DNA of 64,000 nucleotides from Rhodocytophaga rosea (GCF_010119975.1 NZ_CP048222.1:248001-312000), one strand, 5' to 3'. Shown: positions 7,936 through 16,301, counted from the first letter of the stretch. Made by a program: numbers and translations. The notes: a model not told the origin generated them from the letters alone.

Positions 7936-8580
7936 TTATCTATGAAAAAAATTAGTATCTAAGTCGTTATCTTCAACATGCTTCTGAAAGTCCTTCTTAT
8001 TAAAAAAATCAATTACTTCAGCACCACTCAACGATCCTTTATCGATTAGTAGTTGAGACAGTTCTTGATGGATTTTTTGTACAATAGTATATTCCTGAAA
8101 AAGTTGAATCAAGTCCATGATTTTAAACTTGTAATAATTGTAATCGCTTGTATCGAATACTTGAGAGAGCATTGATAGATATTTATTAACTAATTCGAAA
8201 TCCCCACTACAACCTGTTATATCTAGTATGTCTTTAAAATGTTTTGCCTGTGTAATTTCATAATTAATCATATCCCTTTGTAGGATAATTTCAATATTCT
8301 GACCAATAAGACCTGCTAAAGCAATTGAGGAAACTTCGTTAGCTCTCTGGAGTGTGAATTCTGTTTCTACATTAAATTTTGGCGAAATGTGTAAGGCACC
8401 CTGCATGCTTTTATCTGGGAGTCCTTTTGGGTCGATTGTAATTCTGTTTACGGTCCAATATTTTTTAAACAAAAACCAAACAATTCCATGAGCAGCTTCA
8501 TGTTGCGCCATTTTAAATTTGGTAGATCTTTTTTTTCCAAGGTTTAGCAAGATTGATTTTATTTTTTTGAATAGTTCCAT
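7936..8580 (-). CDS. Stand-alone FtsH-like M41 zinc peptidase domain protein
   Basis: A 214-residue protein that resembles only the protease half of FtsH. The zinc motif is HEAAH (His27, Glu28, His31), followed by the FtsH-like segment VNRITIDPKG and GALH, then IALAGLIGQNIE matching the usual LAGRAAEE helix. SGDFELVNKYL carries Asp127 at the place of the third zinc ligand. The AAA ATPase module and the transmembrane segments of FtsH are absent, so it is either a partner-dependent protease or acts on unfolded or specific substrates. It is monocistronic on the minus strand and flanked by repeats. Confidence 0.75.
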   Translation of the reverse strand: MELFKKIKSILLNLGKKRSTKFKMAQHEAAHGIVWFLFKKYWTVNRITIDPKGLPDKSMQGALHISPKFNVETEFTLQRANEVSSIALAGLIGQNIEIILQRDMINYEITQAKHFKDILDITGCSGDFELVNKYLSMLSQVFDTSDYNYYKFKIMDLIQLFQEYTIVQKIHQELSQLLIDKGSLSGAEVIDFFNKKDFQKHVEDNDLDTNFFHR

Positions 8581-9114
8581 TTTCGCTTTTTCAATGTATC
8601 AATAATTCTTTACTATAGGTTAACAGTTAATGGTTTGCCAGAAGGCAGTCGAAGATAATGTTGGCAACTTGTTTTATTAGACGCTTACGGCAGGACTAGA
8701 ACTACAGCATTGGGACTGATTAATTATTCCAACTAGCCATGCAGTATGGGTTTTAGATGTATGCCTCAATAATTCCTTGAAATACCTATTGTTTCATTTA
8801 TGCCTCTTTTACTAATTAGCCTGAGAGAAAGGAGACTCTCAACAATAGCTTTTGCCCTGGCACAGGCTAGATTAGCAAAAAAAAATGTGAAAAATATAGC
8901 CTAAAGTGGACAAGTGGGGAAAAGTTGAACCGGTTAAAAATGGAAGCTATCTAATAACTTTTATATGAATGGGGCATGGTTACAGCATATTGCCTACACA
9001 GAGCTTTCAAGTAGGTTTAGGCTTTCATATTTGGACTTATCTATTTCCCTGAGTGATTTATACCACTTTGTTGTCGTGTATAAAGATTTTATACTATTTT
9101 TACTTTTCAGGCTT
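8581..9114. other. Intergenic region with one repeat copy
   Basis: About 530 bases between two minus-strand genes. I see only the second AGTGGACAAG repeat (8905-8933). A short plus-strand open frame at 8965-9162 has no coding character and overlaps the next gene. Confidence 0.45.
8905..8933 (+). repeat. Dispersed direct repeat AGTGGACAAG..., copy 2
   Basis: AGTGGACAAG then TGGGGAAAAGTTGAACCGG, same orientation as 7815-7842 and about 1.1 kb away. Confidence 0.35.
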
Positions 9115-10215
9115 TTAATAAATAGCATATTCTATGGTAGTCGAAGCCTTATAAGAAACTAAATATTCATTACAAAGTCTTCCTCTTATGATTGCAGCTG
9201 GTACTCCTATCTCTTGTGCAAATCTGTTAATTGAAACATCATCAAAGTGATAAGAATCTTTGATTTTTTGCCATTTATCCTCTGGTATCAAATTCTTCTG
9301 AGCGTATTCATTGGCTTGAGCCTCCTCCAACCCTGTTTGAGCTTGTTTGTTTTCTAGATTATCAATAAAGGGTTCTACGTTTTTCTTATTCTTAATATGT
9401 AAATAAATATGCCCAAGTTCATGAAACAGAGTAAAAGCAAAATTATCTATTCGCTTATATCTTCCAGTTAACGCAATTACCGGATTCTTGCCATTGTGGA
9501 ATGCCATTCCATCTACAGGTACTTTTTCAGGCTTACCTTTATAAATAAAAATAATTCCAAAATCAGCTAGCTGTTTTCTGGTTTTTTCAACCACATGTGT
9601 ACCCATCAAAATTTTTTTTAACTTTAAAATCAGCTCATTCTGATTTTCTAAAGTAAAATCGCGAACCTGTTCTTTTTCAGATAAATATTCAATGTACTTA
9701 ATCCAGGAAGTTAGATTTATTGGATCAGTAACAAAAAATTCTGATTTTCTGAAGCGAGAATAGTTTCCTGCTTCAATGACTTTGGGGATATCTTCAATCT
9801 GATTGACTTTAAAGATTTCTTTGATTTTTTGTTCATCTTTCTCCCGTAGATCTATTAACACCTGTTCTTCTTTGAAATAAGAAAAAGCAATCCATTGCTT
9901 TATTTGTTTCTTCCAACGAATTAGATCAGCCTTTTCCAGGTTGGTTTTTTTTACTAAAGCTACCTCTAAATCATACTTAGCTTGTAGATTGGTCCAAAAA
10001 ACAGCGGGAATACCTAAAGCAGCATCCAATATAATAGCTAAATCCGCACTTATGCTACGTTTACCTTTGATAATTTCATTCAGCTGGCTATAGGCCATCA
10101 AAAGCTCTTCTGCAAATTCTGATTGTTTTATCCCTCTTTCTTTTAATTCTTGAGCAAGAATTTCACCTGGATGAATCAGACGATTCTCTGTGATTTGATC
10201 ACGTTTTATGGGCAT
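9115..10215 (-). CDS. HigA-type HTH fused to ImmA/IrrE metallopeptidase
   Basis: About 366 residues from the preferred ATG at 10215 (MPIKRDQITENRLIHPGEIL). An upstream in-frame ATG at 10308 would add 31 residues of basic, poorly conserved sequence. The N-terminus is an XRE/HigA antitoxin-type helix-turn-helix (HPGEILAQELKERGIKQSEF). The C-terminus is an ImmA/IrrE zinc peptidase with FHELGH (residues 295-300 counted from the longer start). In this class the peptidase often cleaves or senses a partner while the HTH represses the local promoter. No HigB-like toxin gene lies beside it. It is divergent from the ubiquitin-like operon and has a degenerate ATACTC/GAGTAT site upstream. Confidence 0.85.
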   Translation of the reverse strand: MPIKRDQITENRLIHPGEILAQELKERGIKQSEFAEELLMAYSQLNEIIKGKRSISADLAIILDAALGIPAVFWTNLQAKYDLEVALVKKTNLEKADLIRWKKQIKQWIAFSYFKEEQVLIDLREKDEQKIKEIFKVNQIEDIPKVIEAGNYSRFRKSEFFVTDPINLTSWIKYIEYLSEKEQVRDFTLENQNELILKLKKILMGTHVVEKTRKQLADFGIIFIYKGKPEKVPVDGMAFHNGKNPVIALTGRYKRIDNFAFTLFHELGHIYLHIKNKKNVEPFIDNLENKQAQTGLEEAQANEYAQKNLIPEDKWQKIKDSYHFDDVSINRFAQEIGVPAAIIRGRLCNEYLVSYKASTTIEYAIY

Positions 10216-10423
10216 ATAAGCGCGTTGAATTGATCTTAGAATTTTATTCACAATTTTAATGAATCTGCTATTCATACCCAAGTGTATGCATAGAGTAACT
10301 TTAGGCAAACAACAACTTCCAGCAATCTGTATTTATTTTAGTAAATTATAATAATAAATCTTACATTCTTAAATAAAATTTTAAAAATTTTATTCCTAAC
10401 AAAGTACAAGCCTGTCTCAAAAT

Positions 10424-10441
10424 GCTCTAATAAGAGTAAAT
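10424..10441. promoter_or_regulatory. Degenerate palindromic site ATGCTCT-AAT-AAGAGTAT
   Basis: It keeps the 7-3-8 layout of the sites at 7553 and 7683 and agrees at 12 of 15 non-central positions. It lies upstream of the HigA/ImmA gene and about 310 bases before the ubiquitin-like operon, where an autoregulator could act on both. Confidence 0.35.
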
Positions 10442-10467
10442 ACCTACATTTCACAAATTTCTGTTTT

Positions 10468-10518
10468 AGAGTCAAATATAAAAATTCACAAATAATGTGA
10501 ATTTTTATATTTGACTCT
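10468..10518. repeat. Perfect 22-base inverted repeat (hairpin)
   Basis: Arms at 10468-10489 (starting AGAGTCAAATAT) and 10497-10518 (ending ATATTTGACTCT) are perfectly complementary, with a 7-base loop AAATAAT. Outside the stem TTCACAAA (10450-10457 region) and TTTGTGAA (10518-10525 region) can extend it across a bulge. The stem is AT-rich. It may be a bidirectional terminator, a cruciform, or the fossil of a small mobile element; it insulates the HigA/ImmA gene from the ubiquitin-like operon. Confidence 0.65.
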
Positions 10519-10751
10519 TTGTGAATATTTTTATTACATTTAGCTGATATTCATCTTCTATAATATCGGGTTACGCATGCTTATTCTATTGTATTTATGT
10601 AAAAAAGGAGGAGCATATGTAATCCATTTTCAAAACTGCCCATCTAGCCTAGGGCTTGGTAAGCAAAACATAGCCATACATTCAAGTGAGTGATATATCC
10701 ACACTCTAATCTGGATACAAAAAAAAATATAATATTTAAATAACTCCAGTC

Positions 10752-11522
10752 ATGGAAATCAAAAATAATAATCATGAAAAGCAATCATCGGGAGTGGTGA
10801 AAGAGCTTATTGATATTGAAGAATATGCTGAAAAAGGTAAGAATCCTCCAAAAGGACAACGTTATCAGATCAGGGTGAATCACACTAAATATACTGTAGA
10901 TGTTGAGCTAATTACTGGCCGTGAAATTTTAGAATTAGCTGGCAAGGTCCCTGCAGAAGGGTTTTACTTATACTTAGTAACAAAGGGTAACCGTAGATTA
11001 ATCAATTTAAATGAACAAGTAGATTTAACTTCTCCTGGCATAGAACGTTTTGTAAGCAAGCCAAAAGAAGCAACTGAAGGAAGTGTGCCGGTAGAGATTC
11101 TACCGGCTTCTTCAGTAATCAAAGCTCGTCGTCAACACATAATGCCTGAAGAAGATGAAGATTTCTTAAATAAATCAGGGCTTTCCTGGGAAACAATCTT
11201 AGAAGGCTCACAAAAGTGGTTGTTAGTATATAATTATCCTCTTCCTGTAGGGTATAATATAGATAAGGCTGATTTTGCTTTGCGTATAGATGCCTGCTAT
11301 CCTTCTACTCAAATTGATATGATTTATTTCTCTCCACACCTGTCACGGAGAGATGGCAAAATAATTAATAATCTTACTACTCTACCCATTGATGCAAAGA
11401 CCTGGCAGCAATGGTCACGCCATAGAACTAGTGAGAATCCTTGGGAACCGGGTGTAGATAATGTATCAACACACATCGAATTAATGCTTTACTGTTTAAA
11501 ACAAGAATTTAATAAAAGGTAG
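10752..11522 (+). CDS. Ubiquitin-like (multiubiquitin) domain fused to prokaryotic E2 family E domain
   Basis: A 256-residue fusion. After a 35-residue tail, residues about 36-103 (QRYQIRVNHTKYTV... to IERFVSKP) match the bacterial multiubiquitin beta-grasp domain. Residues about 128-250 match the prokaryotic E2 family E (PEEDEDFLNKSGLSWETIL; YPSTQIDMIYF; TWQQWSRHRTSENPWEPGVD). There is only one Ubl copy and no diglycine at its end. The E2 part lacks an obvious conserved catalytic cysteine: the only candidate, Cys182 in ACYPST, sits where relatives, from memory, have a non-cysteine residue. It is the first gene of an operon with a JAB-E1 and a DUF6527 gene, 2 bases before the next start. Confidence 0.85.
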   Translation: MEIKNNNHEKQSSGVVKELIDIEEYAEKGKNPPKGQRYQIRVNHTKYTVDVELITGREILELAGKVPAEGFYLYLVTKGNRRLINLNEQVDLTSPGIERFVSKPKEATEGSVPVEILPASSVIKARRQHIMPEEDEDFLNKSGLSWETILEGSQKWLLVYNYPLPVGYNIDKADFALRIDACYPSTQIDMIYFSPHLSRRDGKIINNLTTLPIDAKTWQQWSRHRTSENPWEPGVDNVSTHIELMLYCLKQEFNKR

Positions 11523-11524
11523 CT

Positions 11525-12898
11525 ATGCAATATCATTTAAAGATTTCAGGGAAGATGCATACAGATTTGAAGAGGCATCTATTCCCCGGTGATGGGCGGG
11601 AAGCCATTGCCTTAGCTCTATGTGGTAGGCATAAAAACGACAAAAATGATTATTTTTTAGTGCATGATATATGCTTTATTCCCCATGAGCAATGTAGTAT
11701 TCGTGAGTCCTACCGTGTTACTTGGCCCACTGAAGCATTGGAGCCATTGATAGATAATGCCATTAAAAATGGCTTTGCTATTTTAAAAATTCATAGTCAT
11801 CCAACAGGGTATAATTCATTTTCAGATACTGATGATGCTTCTGATAAGGCTGTTTTTGAATATATTCATGCATGTATAAATAATGATCTACCACAAGTCA
11901 GTGCTGTAATGCTTCCTGACGGAAAAATATTTGCTCGTGCCATTACATCTACTTTAGAGTTTATTCCTGTACAAATGGTTTCTGTTGCTGGCGATAATCT
12001 TCATTTCTGGTTCCATGAGCGGTTGACTTCTAACGATGAGATGACTAAACGTATAAGGCAAGCTTTCGGTGAGGGTACAGTTGATTTACTGAAAAATTTA
12101 AAGATAGCCATAGTAGGTTGTTCAGGTACTGGTAGTCCTACTATTGAGGCATTAATAAGAAATGGAGTAGGCAAAGTAGTTTTAGTAGATCCAGACAAGG
12201 TAGAAAAGAAAAACTTGAATAGAATACTGAATACTACCTTATCTGATGCTATAGAAGGGAGATTAAAAGTAGAAGTATTAAAAGAAGCTATCGAACAGAT
12301 AGGTTTCAATACAGAAGTTATAGTGTATCCTGTCAACTTATTTGATAGCAAAGAAGCAATACGGGAGATTGCCAGTTGTGATATAATTTTTGGATGTACA
12401 GATTCTATCGACAGTAGGCATTTGCTAAATCATATTTCTACCTTTTATCTTATTCCCTATTTCGACATGGGGGTAAAATTACTTTCAGATGGGCAAGGAG
12501 GTATTGACCAAATTACTGGTGCTGTACATTACATTCAACCGGGTGGCTCATCTTTATTAAGTAGAGGCGTATATACCTTAGAAAAACTTAGAGCTGCAAA
12601 TTTAATTCGTACAGATCCTGCTGAATACGCCAGACAGAGAAAGTTTGGATATATAGTAGACATAGAGGTAGAAAGTCCAGCTGTAATTTCAATAAATATG
12701 CATGTGTCTAGTATAGCTGTAAACGATTTTCTTGCCAGGATCCATCCATACCGATTTATGAATAATAGCAAGTGTGCATGTACACTGATGGATTTTTCTG
12801 ACTGGAATATGCAAACTTTGGAAGACGGTGAGCCAGACAAATACCTGAAAAAATATGTAGGCAGAGGCTATATGCCTAGATTATTGAATCTGCTTTAA
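11525..12898 (+). CDS. JAB deubiquitinase-like domain fused to ThiF/E1-like adenylyltransferase
   Basis: A 457-residue two-domain enzyme. The N-terminal JAB/MPN metallopeptidase has the full zinc set: Glu26, then His90-x-His92-x7-Ser100-x2-Asp103 (HSHPTGYNSFSDTDD). Residues about 190-330 form the E1/ThiF nucleotide fold: VGCSGTGS (198-204), the acidic VLVDPDKVEKKNLNR (219-233), and GCTDSIDSRHLL (290-301). E1 enzymes adenylate a Ubl C-terminus; JAB domains trim or remove Ubls. Candidate E1 thiols are Cys417 and Cys419 in SKCACT, not confirmed. It starts 2 bases after the Ubl-E2 stop, so the genes are cotranscribed. Confidence 0.9.
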   Translation: MQYHLKISGKMHTDLKRHLFPGDGREAIALALCGRHKNDKNDYFLVHDICFIPHEQCSIRESYRVTWPTEALEPLIDNAIKNGFAILKIHSHPTGYNSFSDTDDASDKAVFEYIHACINNDLPQVSAVMLPDGKIFARAITSTLEFIPVQMVSVAGDNLHFWFHERLTSNDEMTKRIRQAFGEGTVDLLKNLKIAIVGCSGTGSPTIEALIRNGVGKVVLVDPDKVEKKNLNRILNTTLSDAIEGRLKVEVLKEAIEQIGFNTEVIVYPVNLFDSKEAIREIASCDIIFGCTDSIDSRHLLNHISTFYLIPYFDMGVKLLSDGQGGIDQITGAVHYIQPGGSSLLSRGVYTLEKLRAANLIRTDPAEYARQRKFGYIVDIEVESPAVISINMHVSSIAVNDFLARIHPYRFMNNSKCACTLMDFSDWNMQTLEDGEPDKYLKKYVGRGYMPRLLNLL

Positions 12899-12909
12899 AT
12901 TATCATTTA

Positions 12910-13251
12910 ATGAAAAAGTTATTAAGGTTATGCTGTCAATTCATGGACTGGCTCTTCCAAAGGCCAGTCCATTACCGGGCTGTGGTAATTGATGAAGAGC
13001 CTGAAAAAGTAAAAGCAAGTTTTATATACCTTATAGGTAATCACAATAATTTTTGGTTAGCCTCTCTTCAATGCCCTTGTGGATGTCAAGAAACAATACA
13101 TTTAAACTTATTACCAGGAGATAGTTCACAATGGAAACTCAAGCGACATTTTAATGGAGACGTTACTTTATTTCCTTCTATATGGAAATCTAAAGGTTGC
13201 AAAAGTCATTTTTTTATTAGAAAGTGTAAAATAGTATGGGTAAAACCATAA
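12910..13251 (+). CDS. DUF6527 family protein of the ubiquitin-like operon
   Basis: A 113-residue protein with the family signature: CPCGC at 55-59, HLNLLPGD at 64-71, a tryptophan-rich middle (WKLKRHFNG), and GCKSHFFIR at 96-104. The cysteines and histidines (Cys55, Cys57, Cys59, Cys97, His100) suggest a metal site. The family is known mainly from operons with bacterial E1/E2/Ubl genes; its role is not settled in my knowledge. It begins 11 bases after the E1 gene and closes the operon. Confidence 0.8.
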   Translation: MKKLLRLCCQFMDWLFQRPVHYRAVVIDEEPEKVKASFIYLIGNHNNFWLASLQCPCGCQETIHLNLLPGDSSQWKLKRHFNGDVTLFPSIWKSKGCKSHFFIRKCKIVWVKP

Positions 13252-13379
13252 CTTTTTACATTGATTTATGGTATTTATTTTACCTTAACTGTAGCTGTCT
13301 CTAATAAATGGCTTCAGAAATACGCATTCCTGACTGAGACCCAACCCTCATGTTTGAGTTTTTACCACACAATGTGAGA

Positions 13380-15596
13380 TTAATTTTCCAGTTTTTTTCT
13401 TAATGCCAATTTGTTCTGAACTTCCACTTTCTTGAATATATTCTGAGCATGTGTCTTTACAGTATACTCAGAGATGAATAACTCCTCTCCTATTTTCTTA
13501 TACGTGATGCCTTCAATCAGTCTCCTGGTAATTTCAGTTTCCTGAGAGGTAAGATTATATAATTTGCAGTTATACTCAAATTTGATTTTTTTCTGCTCCA
13601 CCTCATCTGTAATTATTTCTTCTTGCCCATCTGACATGATTTTTACAGAATGAGAAGCAAGCTGATTAAGTAAAGCTTTCCGCTGCCTGCTATGGCTAGC
13701 AAGCACAGACTCCACCTTGTACTGTAATTCAGTCATAGAGAAAGGCTTTTGAATAACATCCAGCGCACCCATATTTAGGCCTGCTAATTTGTCTTTTTGG
13801 GTAGATTTAGCTGTTATAAACAAAAAGGGAATATGATGATACCGCTCAGTGTCAGAAATAATTTTAGCTAGCTTAAGGCCATCCATTTGGTCCATCATGA
13901 TATCAGAAATAATCAGTTGCGGAACCGGCATTTCTTTTAACTTACGTAAGGCCTCGGTTCCATTACGGGAAGCATACACATTGTATTTTTTACTCAGTTT
14001 TTTTAGTAGATAGCTAAGCAATTCAAGATTATCCTCCACTACAAGTATCGTATATTTTGTATCGATAAATACAGGCTCCTCTACCTGATAATTCTCAAAG
14101 CTATAGCTTGGCCGGTCATCTACCTGAAATTCAATCTCCAGTTCTTTATCAGTGCCTATATGCTTCTCAAGGGTTATAATTATTTCTGTACCTATCTCTT
14201 TTTCCGGATTACTATGGATAATAATATGCCCGTGTAAGCTGTCTACAATACTTTTTACAATAGAAAGACCAAGCCCCATACCTTGAAAATTACTTTTCTC
14301 ATTATTAATCTGATAATAGGGTTCAAAGAGTTTGTGATGAAGCTCTGGAGTAATCCCTATGCCCTTATCTTTTATTGAAAAATGAATTTCATCAGCATGC
14401 GCCTGGAGTTTCACTTCTATACTCCCTTCTTCCGGAGAAAACTTAATGGCATTCTCAATTAAATTATTAATAATGCGGTCAAGCGATTGGGGATGGGCTT
14501 TGATTAACAAATCAGGCTCAATAGATTCAGTCAGTCTAATTTTCTTTTTGCTGCAATACACCTTAAATAGAACCAGATTGTCGGCAAGGATGCGGCTGAA
14601 ATTGGATACATAGCGGTGGCTGTATACATCTAAACCTTTGTTAAACCGCTCCAGATCAAAGAAATTAACAATGTCGTTACTGAGTTTGTCGATATTACTT
14701 TTTACTACTTTCAATTCATCAGCCAGATCTTCCGGATCATCCAGATTAGAAATATATTCATCAAAATAGTTTTTTATCAGCGTCAGAGGGGTTTTGGTCT
14801 CATGTGCCAGGTTTACAAAAAAGTTTGTCTTTTGTTCATTACTCAGTTCTAATTGCCTGGTTCTTTCCTTCACCTTTTCGGTCAGGTTATCATTCAACTC
14901 CTGAAGCTTGTTGTATTCATACCGTTGCTGATGTACCGTTTTCCTGACAAATAAAACAGTCATTACAAAAAAGCCTGTATTGGAACACAGATACTCATAG
15001 GCCTGGCTGGCCTGAAAATAAGTGACAATTGGTACGCCAAACCAGGAAGAATAAGCGATGTAAAGCCCTACCATTTCCATCACATCACTATTCCCTTTAT
15101 TTTCTTTATATTTTCTGACAACTGATTTTGTGATGGAATAGAAAAGAATCAGAGAATAAACGATAGGTATAGACATGCCTACTTTTGCTGCATACACTAG
15201 GTCATCTGTTTTGTAATACAAGTATACGAACAGGATATAAGGAAACAACAGATAAATACACCAGCCATAGTAGGTGTGAAACCTGAGGTCTTTTAACTCA
15301 AAACCTTTATAAAAATAGTAGGGAAAGTAAGCGGCCATCAGAAATCCGGTACTATACGAAAAGCAATTCTGCAACTGTACCGGTATATCAATATTTTGAT
15401 CAGGCAACAGCCCTCCCACTACGTTATAAATAATGAGCAGGAACAATAAGATCAGATATCTTAACCTGCTTTTATCTGTAGGTCTGGAAATAAAAAAGAT
15501 TAACTGGTAGAAAAACATTACTATCTCCAAGGCAGAAAACACAAACGTAATCACGTGCATTTCCGTACCCGGTATACGCATTTCAAGCAAACCCAT
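13380..15596 (-). CDS. Hybrid sensor histidine kinase with receiver and LuxR-type HTH
   Basis: A 738-residue one-component-like two-component protein. Residues about 12-220 hold seven predicted membrane helices, followed by a coiled linker. The dimerization histidine is His265 (NLAHETKTPLT). The ATPase domain has Asn382 in NNLIENAIKF, DKGIGI and GMGLGLSIV. A receiver domain follows with Asp565 (IISDIMMD) and Lys617. The C-terminal LuxR/GerE HTH ends the protein (YKKIGEELFISEYTVKTH). Phosphotransfer could therefore end in direct DNA binding from a membrane-tethered protein. It lies upstream of the tra operon and could be the signal input for transfer, comparable in role to RteA/RteB of CTnDOT, which is inference. 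Confidence 0.9.
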   Translation of the reverse strand: MGLLEMRIPGTEMHVITFVFSALEIVMFFYQLIFFISRPTDKSRLRYLILLFLLIIYNVVGGLLPDQNIDIPVQLQNCFSYSTGFLMAAYFPYYFYKGFELKDLRFHTYYGWCIYLLFPYILFVYLYYKTDDLVYAAKVGMSIPIVYSLILFYSITKSVVRKYKENKGNSDVMEMVGLYIAYSSWFGVPIVTYFQASQAYEYLCSNTGFFVMTVLFVRKTVHQQRYEYNKLQELNDNLTEKVKERTRQLELSNEQKTNFFVNLAHETKTPLTLIKNYFDEYISNLDDPEDLADELKVVKSNIDKLSNDIVNFFDLERFNKGLDVYSHRYVSNFSRILADNLVLFKVYCSKKKIRLTESIEPDLLIKAHPQSLDRIINNLIENAIKFSPEEGSIEVKLQAHADEIHFSIKDKGIGITPELHHKLFEPYYQINNEKSNFQGMGLGLSIVKSIVDSLHGHIIIHSNPEKEIGTEIIITLEKHIGTDKELEIEFQVDDRPSYSFENYQVEEPVFIDTKYTILVVEDNLELLSYLLKKLSKKYNVYASRNGTEALRKLKEMPVPQLIISDIMMDQMDGLKLAKIISDTERYHHIPFLFITAKSTQKDKLAGLNMGALDVIQKPFSMTELQYKVESVLASHSRQRKALLNQLASHSVKIMSDGQEEIITDEVEQKKIKFEYNCKLYNLTSQETEITRRLIEGITYKKIGEELFISEYTVKTHAQNIFKKVEVQNKLALRKKLEN

Positions 15597-15611
15597 AAGA
15601 ATAAATTGAGA

Positions 15612-16187
15612 TTAGGAGGTTGTTCTCATACAATACAGTGTATGACCAAAATTGAGTTGATTATAGACTTCGAAACCCCTTTTTAGGTAAAAGGGAACAT
15701 TATCCGGCATGGAAGTTTCTAAATACAGAGGTCGCTTCTTTTGCTTGCTTTCCGCAATAATTTCGTTTAATAAAGACTTTCCAATACCCTTTCCCTGGTG
15801 TGCAGGATCTACACCCAGAAACCATAAATAGAAAACTGGCTGCTCTTTGGGATATCCGCTGTGTATTTTCGATTCTCTGCTTAATACACGTTTTACCCGG
15901 TCTAAACCTATTACCTTTATGGCTAGCTGGGCATCTAGTGCTATCGTTTTTAGGGTTGTTTTTTTACTTTCAGGCAATAAAGTGAGTGCGCAGGCTATTT
16001 TGTCATTGGAAAGGTAGATCGTTCCAAACAGGTAGCATACATCGAAGGAGTACTCCATTAATTTCTTTATCCGCTCCTTCCGTTTCTCATCCTGCTTTAC
16101 TGTGTAGTTGACACTATTATTAGTATCAAATGCTTTAGAAAGAATTTCTACAACAAGTGGCTTGTCATTACTGGTTGCTTTGATCAT
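15612..16187 (-). CDS. GNAT-family N-acetyltransferase
   Basis: About 191 residues from the preferred start MIKATSNDKPLVVEIL (16187); an ATG 12 codons earlier (16223) is possible. Acetyl-CoA binding motif A is visible as VDPAHQGKGIGKSLLNEII, and the C-terminal FYLKRGFEVYNQ matches motif B. Substrate unknown. It ends 15 bases before the sensor kinase start on the same strand, so both may be cotranscribed. Confidence 0.85.
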   Translation of the reverse strand: MIKATSNDKPLVVEILSKAFDTNNSVNYTVKQDEKRKERIKKLMEYSFDVCYLFGTIYLSNDKIACALTLLPESKKTTLKTIALDAQLAIKVIGLDRVKRVLSRESKIHSGYPKEQPVFYLWFLGVDPAHQGKGIGKSLLNEIIAESKQKKRPLYLETSMPDNVPFYLKRGFEVYNQLNFGHTLYCMRTTS

Positions 16188-16301
16188 TAGGCTGGTTTTA
16201 TTTTTATAAACAAACGAGCGCAAATATTATATTATTTCAAGTTTATATGCATTACTTTTTGATTATTTTTTCATAAAAATATTATAAACTATTCATTTAA
16301 A

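Noticed and set aside
8965..9162. 65-residue plus-strand frame
   Set aside because: Overlaps the HigA/ImmA gene end and has the composition of noncoding AT-rich DNA.
10605..10622. Strong Shine-Dalgarno AAGGAGGAG before ATG-TAA, a start-stop minimal reading frame
   Set aside because: Bacteroidota seldom use such sequences and the frame has one codon; more likely chance in AT-rich DNA upstream of the Ubl operon.
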